From assembly GCF_000367365.1 (NCBI RefSeq), contig NZ_BARF01000038.1, forward strand, positions 1 through 64,000: DNA of 64,000 bases, read 5' to 3'. This document shows, one piece after another, positions 49,891 to 58,567 of this stretch. The notes under the pieces are model-generated. The model did no database searches. It worked only from the letters and a program-made list of their open reading frames with translations, and was not told the origin of the DNA. Source of the DNA: Streptomyces prunicolor NBRC 13075 (GTDB taxonomy: Bacteria > Actinomycetota > Actinomycetes > Streptomycetales > Streptomycetaceae). The position numbers and the translations under genes are program-made. Each line of letters starts with the position of its first letter. Within the stretch, counting starts at the first letter, position 1.

Positions 49891-51420
49891 TCACGTCCCG
49901 GCGATGACCTCCGCCGCCGCGTGGCCGCAGACTCGGGCCGCGCCGTGAGTCGCGATGTGGAGGGCGCCTCGGGGCGGTGCCTGCGGGACGCCCATTTCGA
50001 CCACGACGGTGTCGGGGCGGGCCGCCAGCAGGGTGTCGAGGGTGGCCGCCATCCAGGGGTGACGGTGTTCGTCCCGGACCACGACGACGATGCGCCGCGT
50101 ACCGGCCGCCTTCAGGACCGCGTCCCCCGCGTCCTCCCCGGCGAAGCCGGCCGTCTCCGTACCGGGCAGCCGGTGAGCGAGTTCCGCGGCCACGCCCCAG
50201 GGCGTCTCGTCGCCCACGGCGATGTTCGCGACCGGGGTGAGGAGAGCCACGTACGGCGGTTCGGTGAGCGGGGTGAAGTCGTCGGCGCCGGTGACCGTGA
50301 GGGCGCGACGGGCGGCGACGAGGCCGATGTCGACGCGCGTCACCTCTGCCGTAGAAGCCGTAGAGGCCATAGAAGCGGAGCCCTCGGCCGGGGTGGACGC
50401 GGCCGCACCCGAAGCCGTCCACTGGGCCAACCCCCGTACCCGTTCCGCCGCTTCGGCCAGGCGTTCCTCCGGCAGCTCCCCCGACCGCACCGCCCCCACC
50501 AGCGCGTCGCGCAACCGTCGTACCGTCTCGTCGTCCGCGAGGCCGCCGCCCACGCAGATCGCGTCGGCGCCGGCGGCGATCGCGAGGACGCTGCCGCGTT
50601 CGATGCCGTAGGTGGCGGCGATGGCCTGCATCTCCATGCCGTCGGTGACGATGAGGCCGTCGTAGCCGAGCCGGCCACGGAGGAGGTCGGTGAGGATGCT
50701 GAGGGAGAGGGTGGCCGGGCGGTCCGGGTCCAGGGTCGGGACCAGGATGTGGGCGCTCATCACCGCGCGGGTGCCGGCGGCGATGGCCGCGCGGAACGGG
50801 AGCAGTTCGCGCCGCTCCAGGACCGGCGAGTCCGCGTCGATGCGCGGCAGCGCGTGGTGGGAGTCGACCGCCGTGTCCCCGTGGCCCGGGAAGTGTTTCG
50901 TGCAGGCGGCGACGCCCGCCGACTGGAGGCCGGTGACATAGGCCGCCGTGTGCCTTGCGACCAACTCCGGGTCGGCGCCGAAGGATCGGACCCCGATGAC
51001 CGGGTTGGAGGGGTTCGAATTCACGTCCGCGGAGGGGGCCCAGTTCAGGTTCACTCCGCAGGCTGCGAGTCTGCGGCCCAGCTCGTGCGCCACCTCCCTC
51101 GTCAGGTTCACGTCGTCCACCGCGCCGAGTGCGTGGTTGCCCGGGAAGGACGAGCCCGTGCGGGCCTCCAGGCGGGTGACGTCTCCGCCCTCCTCGTCGA
51201 TCGCGACCAGTACGTCGTCCCGCTCCGACCGCAACTGGGCGGTCAGGGACGACAGTTGATCGGGCGAGGCGATGTTGCGGCCGAACAGGCCCACCGAGGC
51301 CAGGCCTTCGCCGAGGCGGCGCAGCAGCCAGTCGGGGGCCGTGGTGCCGGGGAAGCCGGGCTGCAGGACGGTGAGGGCGTCGCGCGTCAGGGTGTCTGTA
51401 CCGCTGGCGAGTGTCGTCAT
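49891..51420 (-). CDS. dasD: GH3 beta-N-acetylglucosaminidase
   Basis: 509 residues. GH3 catalytic domain: VLVAIDEEGGDVTRLEARTG, KHFPGHGDTAVDSHHALPRI (the acid/base His-Asp loop KHFPGHGDT typical of NagZ-type enzymes) and the nucleophile Asp in DGLIVTDGMEMQAI. No signal peptide, so it acts inside the cell on imported chitobiose-type oligosaccharides. The C-terminal about 170 residues form an extra domain (Ala/Thr-rich). Directly downstream of dasC on the same strand (8-bp gap), fitting operon transcription dasA-B-C-D. Start at 51420. Confidence 0.92.
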   Translation of the reverse strand: MTTLASGTDTLTRDALTVLQPGFPGTTAPDWLLRRLGEGLASVGLFGRNIASPDQLSSLTAQLRSERDDVLVAIDEEGGDVTRLEARTGSSFPGNHALGAVDDVNLTREVAHELGRRLAACGVNLNWAPSADVNSNPSNPVIGVRSFGADPELVARHTAAYVTGLQSAGVAACTKHFPGHGDTAVDSHHALPRIDADSPVLERRELLPFRAAIAAGTRAVMSAHILVPTLDPDRPATLSLSILTDLLRGRLGYDGLIVTDGMEMQAIAATYGIERGSVLAIAAGADAICVGGGLADDETVRRLRDALVGAVRSGELPEERLAEAAERVRGLAQWTASGAAASTPAEGSASMASTASTAEVTRVDIGLVAARRALTVTGADDFTPLTEPPYVALLTPVANIAVGDETPWGVAAELAHRLPGTETAGFAGEDAGDAVLKAAGTRRIVVVVRDEHRHPWMAATLDTLLAARPDTVVVEMGVPQAPPRGALHIATHGAARVCGHAAAEVIAGT

Positions 51421-51428
51421 CGGTTGCG

Positions 51429-52292
51429 TTATCCCTTCACAGCGCCCGCGGTCAGCCCCGCGGCCATCTTGCGCTGGACGATGAGGAACAGGACGACGAT
51501 CGGCACGGCCATCATCGTGGCGCCGGCCATCATCGGGGCGTACTCGGTGCCGTGCTTGGTGGTGAAGTTGCCGAGCCAGACGGTCGCCGTCTGGTGCTCC
51601 TGGCTGAGCAGCATGAGGGCGTACAGATACTCGTTCCAGGCCTGGATGAAGCCGTATACGGAAGTGGCGACCATGCCTGGGGCCAGGAGCGGGAAGACCA
51701 CGCGGATGAAGGCGCCGGTGCGGGAGCAGCCGTCGACCATGGCCGCCTCCTCCAGCTCCTTCGGGATGTTGACGATGAAGCCGCGCAGGGTCCACACCGT
51801 GAACGGGAGGATGAAGGTCAGGTACGTGATGACCAGGCCGGAGAGCTTGTCGTACTGGTCGAGGTCGTTCAGGAGCAGGAAGACCGGGATGATCATCGAG
51901 ACCAGCGGGACCATCTGGACCGCGAGGATGCCGACGATCACGATCTTGCGGCCCCGGAAGGCGAAGCGGGAGATCGCGAGCGCGGCCAGCAGGCCCACGA
52001 TGACGCCGATCACGACCACCGACAGGGACACGATGAGGCTGCGGCCGACCGGGCCCCAGAAGTCGGCGATGTCCAGTGCCCGGCGGAAGTTGTCGAGGGT
52101 GATGCCGGTGGGCAGCAGGCTCGGGTCCGGGTCGATGGCGTCCTTGGCCGGTTTGAACGCCGTGTCGAGCATCCAGTAGAGCGGGAAGCCGACGACGACG
52201 AAGACGAGCAGGCCGAGGAGGTTCCAGCCGACCTTGGACTTCCGGCGCCCACCGGTCGGCTTCCGGGGCGCGTCGGTCGTGAGCGCGCTCAT
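51429..52292 (-). CDS. dasC: DasC, chitobiose ABC transporter permease
   Basis: 287 residues, MalG type. Six transmembrane helices and the EAA loop ELEEAAMVDGCSRTGAFIRV. ATGs of dasC and the end of dasB overlap by 4 bp. With DasB it forms the channel for (GlcNAc)2 taken up from chitin. Ends in AAGLTAGAVKG, the usual end for this family. Confidence 0.95.
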   Translation of the reverse strand: MSALTTDAPRKPTGGRRKSKVGWNLLGLLVFVVVGFPLYWMLDTAFKPAKDAIDPDPSLLPTGITLDNFRRALDIADFWGPVGRSLIVSLSVVVIGVIVGLLAALAISRFAFRGRKIVIVGILAVQMVPLVSMIIPVFLLLNDLDQYDKLSGLVITYLTFILPFTVWTLRGFIVNIPKELEEAAMVDGCSRTGAFIRVVFPLLAPGMVATSVYGFIQAWNEYLYALMLLSQEHQTATVWLGNFTTKHGTEYAPMMAGATMMAVPIVVLFLIVQRKMAAGLTAGAVKG

Positions 52293-53272
52293 TCGACCTC
52301 TCCGATCTGAAGCATCTGACGCATGTAGACGGCGACGACTCCGAGCAGCAGCACCACCGTGACCAGGGCTATCGCGGAGCCCTGTCCGTAGTCGTTGACG
52401 ACGAAGGCACGGTCGTAGGAATAGGTGCTGAGCAGTTGGAAGTCGGCCTCGGGGTGGCCGCCGCGCATCACGAACACCTGGGGGAAGACGCCCATGTCCC
52501 AGATCACCGACAGGGTCGTGAGCATCACGATGATCGGCTTGAGGATGGGCAGCGTGACGTACCGGAAGACGCCCCACGCGCCGGCGCCGTCGAGGCGGGC
52601 GGCCTCCTCCAACTCCTGCGGGACCTGGGTGAGTCCGGCGCTGAGGGTGATCACCACGAAGGGCACCGCGCCCCACACCACCAGCAGCATGATGACGAGG
52701 AGGCCCTGCGGTCCGCTGGCGAACCAGTTGTGGCCGACCATGTCGACGCCGGGGAGCCTGCTGAGCAGCGCGTTGAAGACGCCGTAGTCCGTGTCGAAGA
52801 GCCACTTGAAGACGGTGGTCGCGACGATCACCGGCATGCCCCAACTCGCCACCAGGACAACGTTGATGAGGGTCTTCACCCAGCCGGAGACCTTCTGCTG
52901 GAGCAGCGCGAGCGCCATGCCGGCGACCATCGTGAAGATGACCGAGCCGGCCGCGAAGACGATCGTGCGGACGACGACGCCCCAGAACTCGCCGTCGCCG
53001 AGGATCCCGGAGAAGTTGTCGAAGCCGACCCACTCGGCGGGCTTGAAGCCCCACAACTGGGACTGCCCGAAGGACTGGAAGGACAGCGTGACCAGGCGGA
53101 CCAGCGGATAGCCCATGACCAGGGCGAGAACGAGCAGACAAGGGGCGAGCAGCAGCCAGGGGATCCCGGCGCCGTTCGCTGTCCGCCGTCTGCGAGGTGC
53201 GCCGGAAACGCGCGGTGGGGGCGCCTGCCGCTGCGGCGGCACCTTGGCAGGTGTGGTCGTGTCGGCACTCAT
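52289..53272 (-). CDS. dasB: DasB, chitobiose ABC transporter permease
   Basis: 327 residues, MalF type. N-terminal cytoplasmic tail rich in Pro/Arg (1-35), then six helices and the EAA loop ELEEAARLDGAGAWGVFRYV. Partner of DasC and the lipoprotein DasA. The ATPase for this importer in Streptomyces is the shared MsiK, coded elsewhere, consistent with no ATPase gene here. Confidence 0.95.
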   Translation of the reverse strand: MSADTTTPAKVPPQRQAPPPRVSGAPRRRRTANGAGIPWLLLAPCLLVLALVMGYPLVRLVTLSFQSFGQSQLWGFKPAEWVGFDNFSGILGDGEFWGVVVRTIVFAAGSVIFTMVAGMALALLQQKVSGWVKTLINVVLVASWGMPVIVATTVFKWLFDTDYGVFNALLSRLPGVDMVGHNWFASGPQGLLVIMLLVVWGAVPFVVITLSAGLTQVPQELEEAARLDGAGAWGVFRYVTLPILKPIIVMLTTLSVIWDMGVFPQVFVMRGGHPEADFQLLSTYSYDRAFVVNDYGQGSAIALVTVVLLLGVVAVYMRQMLQIGEVE

Positions 53273-53378
53273 CGCGCGCTCCTCAGCGATCCCTCAGGTC
53301 GTACGGCCGTGCTTCGTACGAGTGGCGGGGCCCTGCCCCGAGGACACGCATGGCGTCCAACAGGGCCCCGCACTCAGG

Positions 53379-54665
53379 TCACTTGGTGTTGATGACCTTG
53401 TCGATCGCGGTGTCCGCGGCCTTCGCGGCGTCCTCGACCGACTGCTTGCCGGTGCCGATGTTCTGCAGCATCGTCTGCAGAACCTGAGCCTTCTCGACCT
53501 GGCCCCAGCCCGGTGCCATCGGGACGAACCAGTTGGACTCGGCCGCGGTGGCCGGGACCGCCGTCGCGGGGTCGCTCTTCAGCGTCGCGAGGTCGGTCTT
53601 GTTGTTCGGCAGGTTGCCCTTGGCCATCAGGCCCTTCTGGCCGGACGGACCGGTGAAGGCGTTGATCCACTCGGCGGCGAGCGCCTGCGCCTTGGACTTG
53701 ACCGGGATCGCGAGGTCAGAACCGCCCAGGAACACGGGCATGTTCTTGCCGGACGGGCCGGGCATCACGAAGTTGACCAGGCTGGTCTTCAGCTTGCCGC
53801 CGGTCTTGTCGGCCTTCGGGTCGGCCGCGCTCGCGCCCTCCCAGGCGGCGCCGAAGATCATGGCCGCCTTGCCCTGGCCGTAGACGATGTAGCGGTCGGA
53901 CTCGTCCTTGGTCTTGTCACCGTGCATGTACTTGTCGATGACGGTCTTGAACTCGTTGAGGCCCTTGATGGACTCCGGCGAGGAGAGGTTGCCCTTCCAC
54001 TGGCCGCCGGACTCCGCGGCGATGGAGCCGCCGGCGTCGTAGACGAAGGACATGGCCGCGTACCAGTCACGGGTGGGCTGGTACCAGGCGCTGAACTTGC
54101 TGCCTTCCTTCTTCTGGATCTTGTCCAGGTCGGCGGTCAGCTCGGTGTACGTCGTCGGGGGCTTCTTGATGCCGACCGAAGCGGCGATGTCACTGCGCCA
54201 GTTGGCGACGCGGCCACCGGCGTAGTAGGGGACGCCGTAGGTCTTGCCGTCGTAGGTGACCGAGGCCTTGAGGCCGTCCAGCCAGGCGGAGGAGTTGGTG
54301 AACTTGGAGGCGTCGACGGGTGCGAAGGCGCCCTTGACCATGTAGCTCAGCATCTCGGTGTTGCCCATCTCGACCACGTCGGGCGCCTTGTCGGTGGCGA
54401 GGACCGCGTCGAGCTTGGTGTTCTTGTCGGGCCAGCCGTAGTACTCGTGCTTGATCTTGACGCCGGGGTGCGCCTTCTGCACGGTCGCGTCGGCCGCCTT
54501 CACCAGGTCGGGCCAGTTGTTCTGCGCGTCGACGGTGAGCCAGACGGTCAGCTCCTTGGCGTCGGCGCCGCTGTTCGAAGAGCTCTTGTCGTCGTTGCCC
54601 CCGCACGCCGCGATGGAGACCATCATGCCCGCGATACCGATCGCGGCTATCAGCTTGCGCTTCAC
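53379..54665 (-). CDS. dasA: DasA, chitobiose-binding lipoprotein
   Basis: 428 residues. Signal peptide with lipobox VSIAAC after MKRKLIAAIGIAGMM; the mature protein is a family-1 solute-binding protein (WLTVDAQNNWPDLVKAADAT, KAPDVVEMGNTEMLSYMVKG, TFGAAWEGA-type hinge sequence in the middle). Binds chitobiose. GTG at 54665 with GAGGAGGG upstream; the longer in-frame reading has no support. Strongly DasR-controlled through two dre sites upstream. Links chitin use to development. Confidence 0.95.
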   Translation of the reverse strand: MKRKLIAAIGIAGMMVSIAACGGNDDKSSSNSGADAKELTVWLTVDAQNNWPDLVKAADATVQKAHPGVKIKHEYYGWPDKNTKLDAVLATDKAPDVVEMGNTEMLSYMVKGAFAPVDASKFTNSSAWLDGLKASVTYDGKTYGVPYYAGGRVANWRSDIAASVGIKKPPTTYTELTADLDKIQKKEGSKFSAWYQPTRDWYAAMSFVYDAGGSIAAESGGQWKGNLSSPESIKGLNEFKTVIDKYMHGDKTKDESDRYIVYGQGKAAMIFGAAWEGASAADPKADKTGGKLKTSLVNFVMPGPSGKNMPVFLGGSDLAIPVKSKAQALAAEWINAFTGPSGQKGLMAKGNLPNNKTDLATLKSDPATAVPATAAESNWFVPMAPGWGQVEKAQVLQTMLQNIGTGKQSVEDAAKAADTAIDKVINTK

Positions 54666-54722
54666 GCCACCCTCCTCAGGGATGCCTGCCACACCTCCCG
54701 CCCAAGAGCCGGGACCTGAACC

Positions 54723-54738
54723 AATGGTGTAGACCAGT
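54723..54738. promoter_or_regulatory. dre 1 (dasA side)
   Basis: AATGGTGTAGACCAGT, close to ACTGGTCTAGACCACT; 58 bp upstream of the dasA start. Confidence 0.85.
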
Positions 54739-54746
54739 ACCGGGAG

Positions 54747-54762
54747 CTTGGACCAGACCACA
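54747..54762. promoter_or_regulatory. dre 2 (dasA side)
   Basis: CTTGGACCAGACCACA, 24 bp from dre 1 centre to centre; a weaker match. Tandem spacing suggests cooperative DasR binding. Confidence 0.75.
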
Positions 54763-54870
54763 GAGCCTGTCAAGGGCCCCCGAAACACCCCTGACCAGCC
54801 GTTATGCGACCTACATATGCAGGAACCTTTAAGTAAGAAGGCAGCGAAAACAACGCTGCCGGAGTACTGT

Positions 54871-54886
54871 CTTCCGCTAGACCACT
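54871..54886. promoter_or_regulatory. dre 3 (dasR side)
   Basis: CTTCCGCTAGACCACT: the right half matches the consensus well, the left half is degenerate. Confidence 0.65.
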
Positions 54887-54891
54887 TGGCG

Positions 54892-54907
54892 CTGTGGACT
54901 AGACCAA
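54892..54907. promoter_or_regulatory. dre 4 (dasR side)
   Basis: CTGTGGACTAGACCAA, 21 bp from dre 3. Upstream of dasR and probably autoregulatory. Confidence 0.8.
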
Positions 54908-54974
54908 AACAGGCGGCGACGGTATACAGAGGGGATCACCAAGTGACCCTTGTCCGGAGCCGGAAAGGCGGAGC

Positions 54975-55739
54975 ATGAGCACCGACGTCAGCAGTGCGGA
55001 GAACGAGGGTGGGGCCACCGTCCGCACCGCGCGTGTGCCCAAGTACTACCGCCTGAAGAAGCACCTGCTCGACATGACGGAGACGTTGCAGCCCGGCACA
55101 CCGGTCCCGCCCGAGCGCACGCTGGCCGCGGAGTTCGACACCTCGCGCACCACCGTGCGCCAGGCACTTCAGGAACTGGTCGTCGAGGGCCGCCTGGAGC
55201 GCATCCAGGGCAAGGGCACGTTCGTCGCCAAGCCGAAGGTCTCGCAGGCCCTCCAACTCACCTCGTACACCGAGGACATGCGCGCCCAGGGCCTCGAACC
55301 CACCTCGCAGCTCCTGGACATCGGCTACATCACCGCCGACGACACCCTCGCCGACCTCCTCGACATCACCGCCGGCGGCCGGGTCCTGCGCATCGAGCGC
55401 CTCCGCATGGCGAACGCCGAGCCGATGGCCATCGAGACGACCCACCTGAGCGCGAAGCGCTTCCCCGCGCTGCGCAGGTCGCTCGTCAAGTACACGTCCC
55501 TCTATACCGCGTTGGCCGAGGTCTACGACGTCCATCTCGCCGAGGCCGAGGAGACCATCGAGACCTCGCTGGCCACCCCGCGCGAGGCGGGCCTGCTCAG
55601 CACCGACGTCGGCCTGCCCATGCTGATGCTCTCCCGCCACTCCCTCGACAAGGAGGGCAAGCCGGTGGAGTGGGTGCGGTCGGTGTACCGGGGGGACAGG
55701 TACAAGTTCGTGGCGCGCCTCAAGCGACCACAGGACTAG
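54975..55739 (+). CDS. dasR: DasR, GntR/HutC-family global regulator
   Basis: 254 residues. Winged helix-turn-helix (around 20-92: PPERTLAAEFDTSRTTVRQA, LQELVVEGRLERIQGKGTFV) and UTRA ligand domain (around 105-245). Responds to glucosamine- or GlcNAc-6-phosphate and controls chitin use, aminosugar metabolism, antibiotics and development in Streptomyces. ATG 54975 with GGAAAGGCGGAG upstream. The last 33 bp (coding FVARLKRPQD-stop) are repeated directly after the stop. Confidence 0.97.
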   Translation: MSTDVSSAENEGGATVRTARVPKYYRLKKHLLDMTETLQPGTPVPPERTLAAEFDTSRTTVRQALQELVVEGRLERIQGKGTFVAKPKVSQALQLTSYTEDMRAQGLEPTSQLLDIGYITADDTLADLLDITAGGRVLRIERLRMANAEPMAIETTHLSAKRFPALRRSLVKYTSLYTALAEVYDVHLAEAEETIETSLATPREAGLLSTDVGLPMLMLSRHSLDKEGKPVEWVRSVYRGDRYKFVARLKRPQD

Positions 55740-55772
55740 TTCGTGGCGCGAGTGAAGCGCCCGCAGGACTAG
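55707..55772 (+). repeat. Duplicated dasR 3' end (2 x 33 bp)
   Basis: 55707-55739 is the true end of dasR; 55740-55772 repeats it in the same frame, coding FVARVKRPQD-stop. The four changed codons are three synonymous and one Leu to Val. Confidence 0.95.
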
Positions 55773-55840
55773 GGGACTTACGGAGTTACCCGGGTTGCTC
55801 TACGTTCCTCCCGTCGCCGCATGGACGGGAGGACCACCCG

Positions 55841-57982
55841 GTGCGTACCGCGAACGTCCGAACCATCGTCGTCTGGACCCTCGTCGCGCTCGTCGGCGCG
55901 GCGGGCTGGTCCGTACTCGCGCTGGCGCGGGGCGAGAACGTGTCGGCCGCCTGGATGGTCGCCGCCGCGCTCGGCTCGTACGCCATCGCCTACCGCTTCT
56001 ACGCGAAGTTCATCGTGTACAAGGTGCTCAAGGTCGACGGCACCCGGGCCACCCCGGCCGAACGCCTCGACAACGGCATCGACTACCACCCCACCGACCG
56101 CCGCGTGCTGCTGGGCCACCACTTCGCCGCGATCGCCGGCGCGGGCCCGCTCGTCGGACCCGTACTCGCCGCACAGATGGGCTACTTGCCCGGCACGATC
56201 TGGATCGTCGTCGGCGTCATCTTCGCGGGCGCGGTCCAGGACATGGTGGTGCTGTTCTTCTCAACCCGCCGCGACGGCAAGTCACTTGGGCAGATGGCCC
56301 GCGAGGAGATCGGCCCCTTCGGCGGCGCGGCGGCCCTGCTCGCCACCTTCGCCATCATGATCATCCTGCTCGGCGTGCTGGCCCTGGTCGTCGTGAACGC
56401 GCTGGCCTCCTCCCCCTGGGGCACCTTCTCCATCGGCATGACCATCCCAATCGCCCTGCTGATGGGCTTCTACCTACGGGTACTTCGCCCCGGCCGCGTC
56501 TCCGAGGTCTCCCTGATCGGTGTGGCCCTGCTGCTGCTCGCCCTGGTCGCGGGCCGCTGGGTCGCCGAGTCGTCCTGGGCCGGCACTTTCACCCTCGCGC
56601 CCTCGACGCTGGTGATCTGGCTGGTGGGCTACGGCTTCGTCGCCTCGATCCTCCCCGTCTGGACCCTGCTCGCCCCGCGCGACTACCTCTCCACCTTCAT
56701 GAAGATCGGCACCATCGCCCTGCTGGCGATCGGCGTCGTGGTCGCCCTGCCCGCCCTGAAGATGCCCGCCGTCACCGACTTCGCCAAGCACGGCAACGGC
56801 CCGGTCTTCGCCGGCTCACTCTTCCCCTTCGTCTTCATCACGATCGCCTGCGGCGCCCTGTCCGGCTTCCACTCGCTCATCTCCAGCGGTACGACGCCGA
56901 AGATGATCCAGAAGGAAACCCAGATCCGCATGATCGGCTACGGCGCGATGCTGATGGAGTCGTCGGTCGCCGTGATGGCCCTGGTCGCCGCGAGCATCAT
57001 CGACCCGGGTCTCTACTTCGCGATGAACGCCCCGTCGGGCGCGATCGGCACGACGGTGCAGAACGCCTCGCAGGTGGTGAGCAGTTGGGGCTATCACATC
57101 TCCCCCGCCGACCTCGCGCAGGCCGCGAAGAACGTCGACGAGGCGAGTCTGCTGTCCCGCACCGGCGGTGCACCGACCCTCGCGGTCGGCGTCTCGGAGA
57201 TCTTCTCCAAGGTGACCGGCGGGAGTCTGCGCGCCTTCTGGTACCACTTCGCGATCATGTTCGAGGCGCTGTTCATCCTGACCGCGCTGGACGCGGGCAC
57301 GCGCGTGGGCCGGTTCATGCTCCAGGACATGCTGGGGAACGTCTACCGGCCGTTCAAGAACGTGAGTTGGAAGCCGGGCCTGGCCCTGACGAGCGCGATC
57401 GTGTGCGCACTCTGGGGCTACTTCCTCTGGGTAGGCGTCCACGAACCGCTCGGCGGAATCAACCAGCTCTTCCCGATCTTCGGCATCTCCAACCAGCTCC
57501 TCGCGGCCGTCGCCCTGGCCGTCTGCACCACCCTCCTGGTGAAGTCCGGCCGCCTCAAGTGGGCCTGGATCACCGGGATTCCACTCGCTTGGGACGCGAC
57601 GGTCACCTTGACGGCGAGCTGGCAGAAAGCCTTCTCCAGCGACCCCAAGGTCGGCTTCTTCAAGCAGCGATCCGTCTTCCAGGACGCGATCGACGCGGGC
57701 AAGGTCCTGCCGCCCGCCAAGTCCATGGACGACATGCACACCGTCGTCACCAACTCCACGGTGGACGGGGTACTTTCGGCCATTCTCGCGGTGCTGGTCG
57801 TGGTCGTCATCGCGGACGCCCTTCGCGTCTGCGTTCGACACATCCGCCGCCCCGCGCTCTCCACGCTGAGCGAGACGCCGTACGTCGAGTCGAACATCGT
57901 GGCACCGGCCGGGCTGATCCCGACCCGGGAGGAGAAGGAGGAGGCGACACGGGATGCGGTCGGCGCTCCAGCGGGCGATTAG
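55841..57982 (+). CDS. cstA: CstA-type pyruvate/peptide transporter (carbon starvation)
   Basis: 713 residues, about 16-18 transmembrane helices. CstA motifs: NGIDYHPTDRRVLLGHHFAA, AGAGPLVGPVLAAQMGYLPG, SGFHSLISSGTTPKMI and LDAGTRVGRFMLQDMLG. CstA proteins import pyruvate (and were first linked to peptide use). GTG 55841 with GGGAGGA 7 bp upstream; a far longer open frame reaching back over dasR is not real. Overlaps the small ybdD-type gene by 29 bp. Confidence 0.95.
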   Translation: MRTANVRTIVVWTLVALVGAAGWSVLALARGENVSAAWMVAAALGSYAIAYRFYAKFIVYKVLKVDGTRATPAERLDNGIDYHPTDRRVLLGHHFAAIAGAGPLVGPVLAAQMGYLPGTIWIVVGVIFAGAVQDMVVLFFSTRRDGKSLGQMAREEIGPFGGAAALLATFAIMIILLGVLALVVVNALASSPWGTFSIGMTIPIALLMGFYLRVLRPGRVSEVSLIGVALLLLALVAGRWVAESSWAGTFTLAPSTLVIWLVGYGFVASILPVWTLLAPRDYLSTFMKIGTIALLAIGVVVALPALKMPAVTDFAKHGNGPVFAGSLFPFVFITIACGALSGFHSLISSGTTPKMIQKETQIRMIGYGAMLMESSVAVMALVAASIIDPGLYFAMNAPSGAIGTTVQNASQVVSSWGYHISPADLAQAAKNVDEASLLSRTGGAPTLAVGVSEIFSKVTGGSLRAFWYHFAIMFEALFILTALDAGTRVGRFMLQDMLGNVYRPFKNVSWKPGLALTSAIVCALWGYFLWVGVHEPLGGINQLFPIFGISNQLLAAVALAVCTTLLVKSGRLKWAWITGIPLAWDATVTLTASWQKAFSSDPKVGFFKQRSVFQDAIDAGKVLPPAKSMDDMHTVVTNSTVDGVLSAILAVLVVVVIADALRVCVRHIRRPALSTLSETPYVESNIVAPAGLIPTREEKEEATRDAVGAPAGD

Positions 57983-58154
57983 CGGGGTGCGTTGGTACGT
58001 CCGGGAGTTGATGGACGAGTCGGCGTACGACCGCTATGTGGCGCACGTACGCCGGAATCACCCCGACGCGGAGGTCCCGAACCGCCGCGACTTCGAACGC
58101 ATGCGGACGGACCGCCAGGAGGCCGACCCGCGCCAGGGCTTCCGCTGCTGTTGA
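57954..58154 (+). CDS. YbdD/YjiX family small protein
   Basis: 66 residues: WYVRELMDESAYDRYVAHVR and HPDAEVPNRRDFERMRTDRQ are the typical DUF466 (YbdD/YjiX) features, ending in FRCC. These small proteins almost always accompany CstA/BtsT transporters and are needed for pyruvate uptake. ATG inside the end of cstA, so translationally coupled. Confidence 0.92.
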   Translation: MRSALQRAISGVRWYVRELMDESAYDRYVAHVRRNHPDAEVPNRRDFERMRTDRQEADPRQGFRCC

Positions 58155-58303
58155 CCCTGTCCCGGCCTGTCCCTGACACCGATGTCACGCCTTCACGGAA
58201 TCGACATGCCGATATGCGGACGAGGTCTTCCGCTCGCGCGATGCCGTGACCTAGATTGCCTGCGCATTACACAGGCGATCATCGAAGGTGACGGAGCCGC
58301 GAT

Positions 58304-58567
58304 ATGTCAGATGTACCGGAAGTCCCGCCCGAAGCGGCAGCACCGGTGGTGACACCGACACGCGTCGTCATCGCCGTCTGCCTGTTCGCACCCTTCGTCG
58401 CGCTCCTCTGGGTCAGCTCCTACGCCAAGACGGACCCCACGTTCATCGGCATCCCGTTCTTCTACTGGTACCAGATGCTCTGGGTGCTGATCTCGACGGC
58501 GCTGACGATGACCGCCTACAAACTGTGGCAGCGCGACCAGCGGGCCCGCCATGGAGGTAACCGGTGA
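58304..58567 (+). CDS. DUF3311 small membrane subunit
   Basis: 87 residues, two transmembrane helices (VVIAVCLFAPFVALLWVSSY, FFYWYQMLWVLISTALTMTA). DUF3311 proteins are paired with SSF-type transporters such as MctP, and the next gene overlaps by 4 bp. Probably an accessory subunit. Confidence 0.9.
   Translation: MSDVPEVPPEAAAPVVTPTRVVIAVCLFAPFVALLWVSSYAKTDPTFIGIPFFYWYQMLWVLISTALTMTAYKLWQRDQRARHGGNR

Larger units (their letters stand above)
54666..54974. promoter_or_regulatory. dasA-dasR divergent control region
   Basis: 309 bp between the divergent dasA and dasR genes with four DasR-like operator sequences (listed separately). No gene inside; AT-richer middle around 54790-54850. Confidence 0.85.

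Noticed and set aside
49921..52179. Long plus-strand open frame across dasD and dasC (752 codons)
   Set aside because: Antisense shadow of two well-supported genes.
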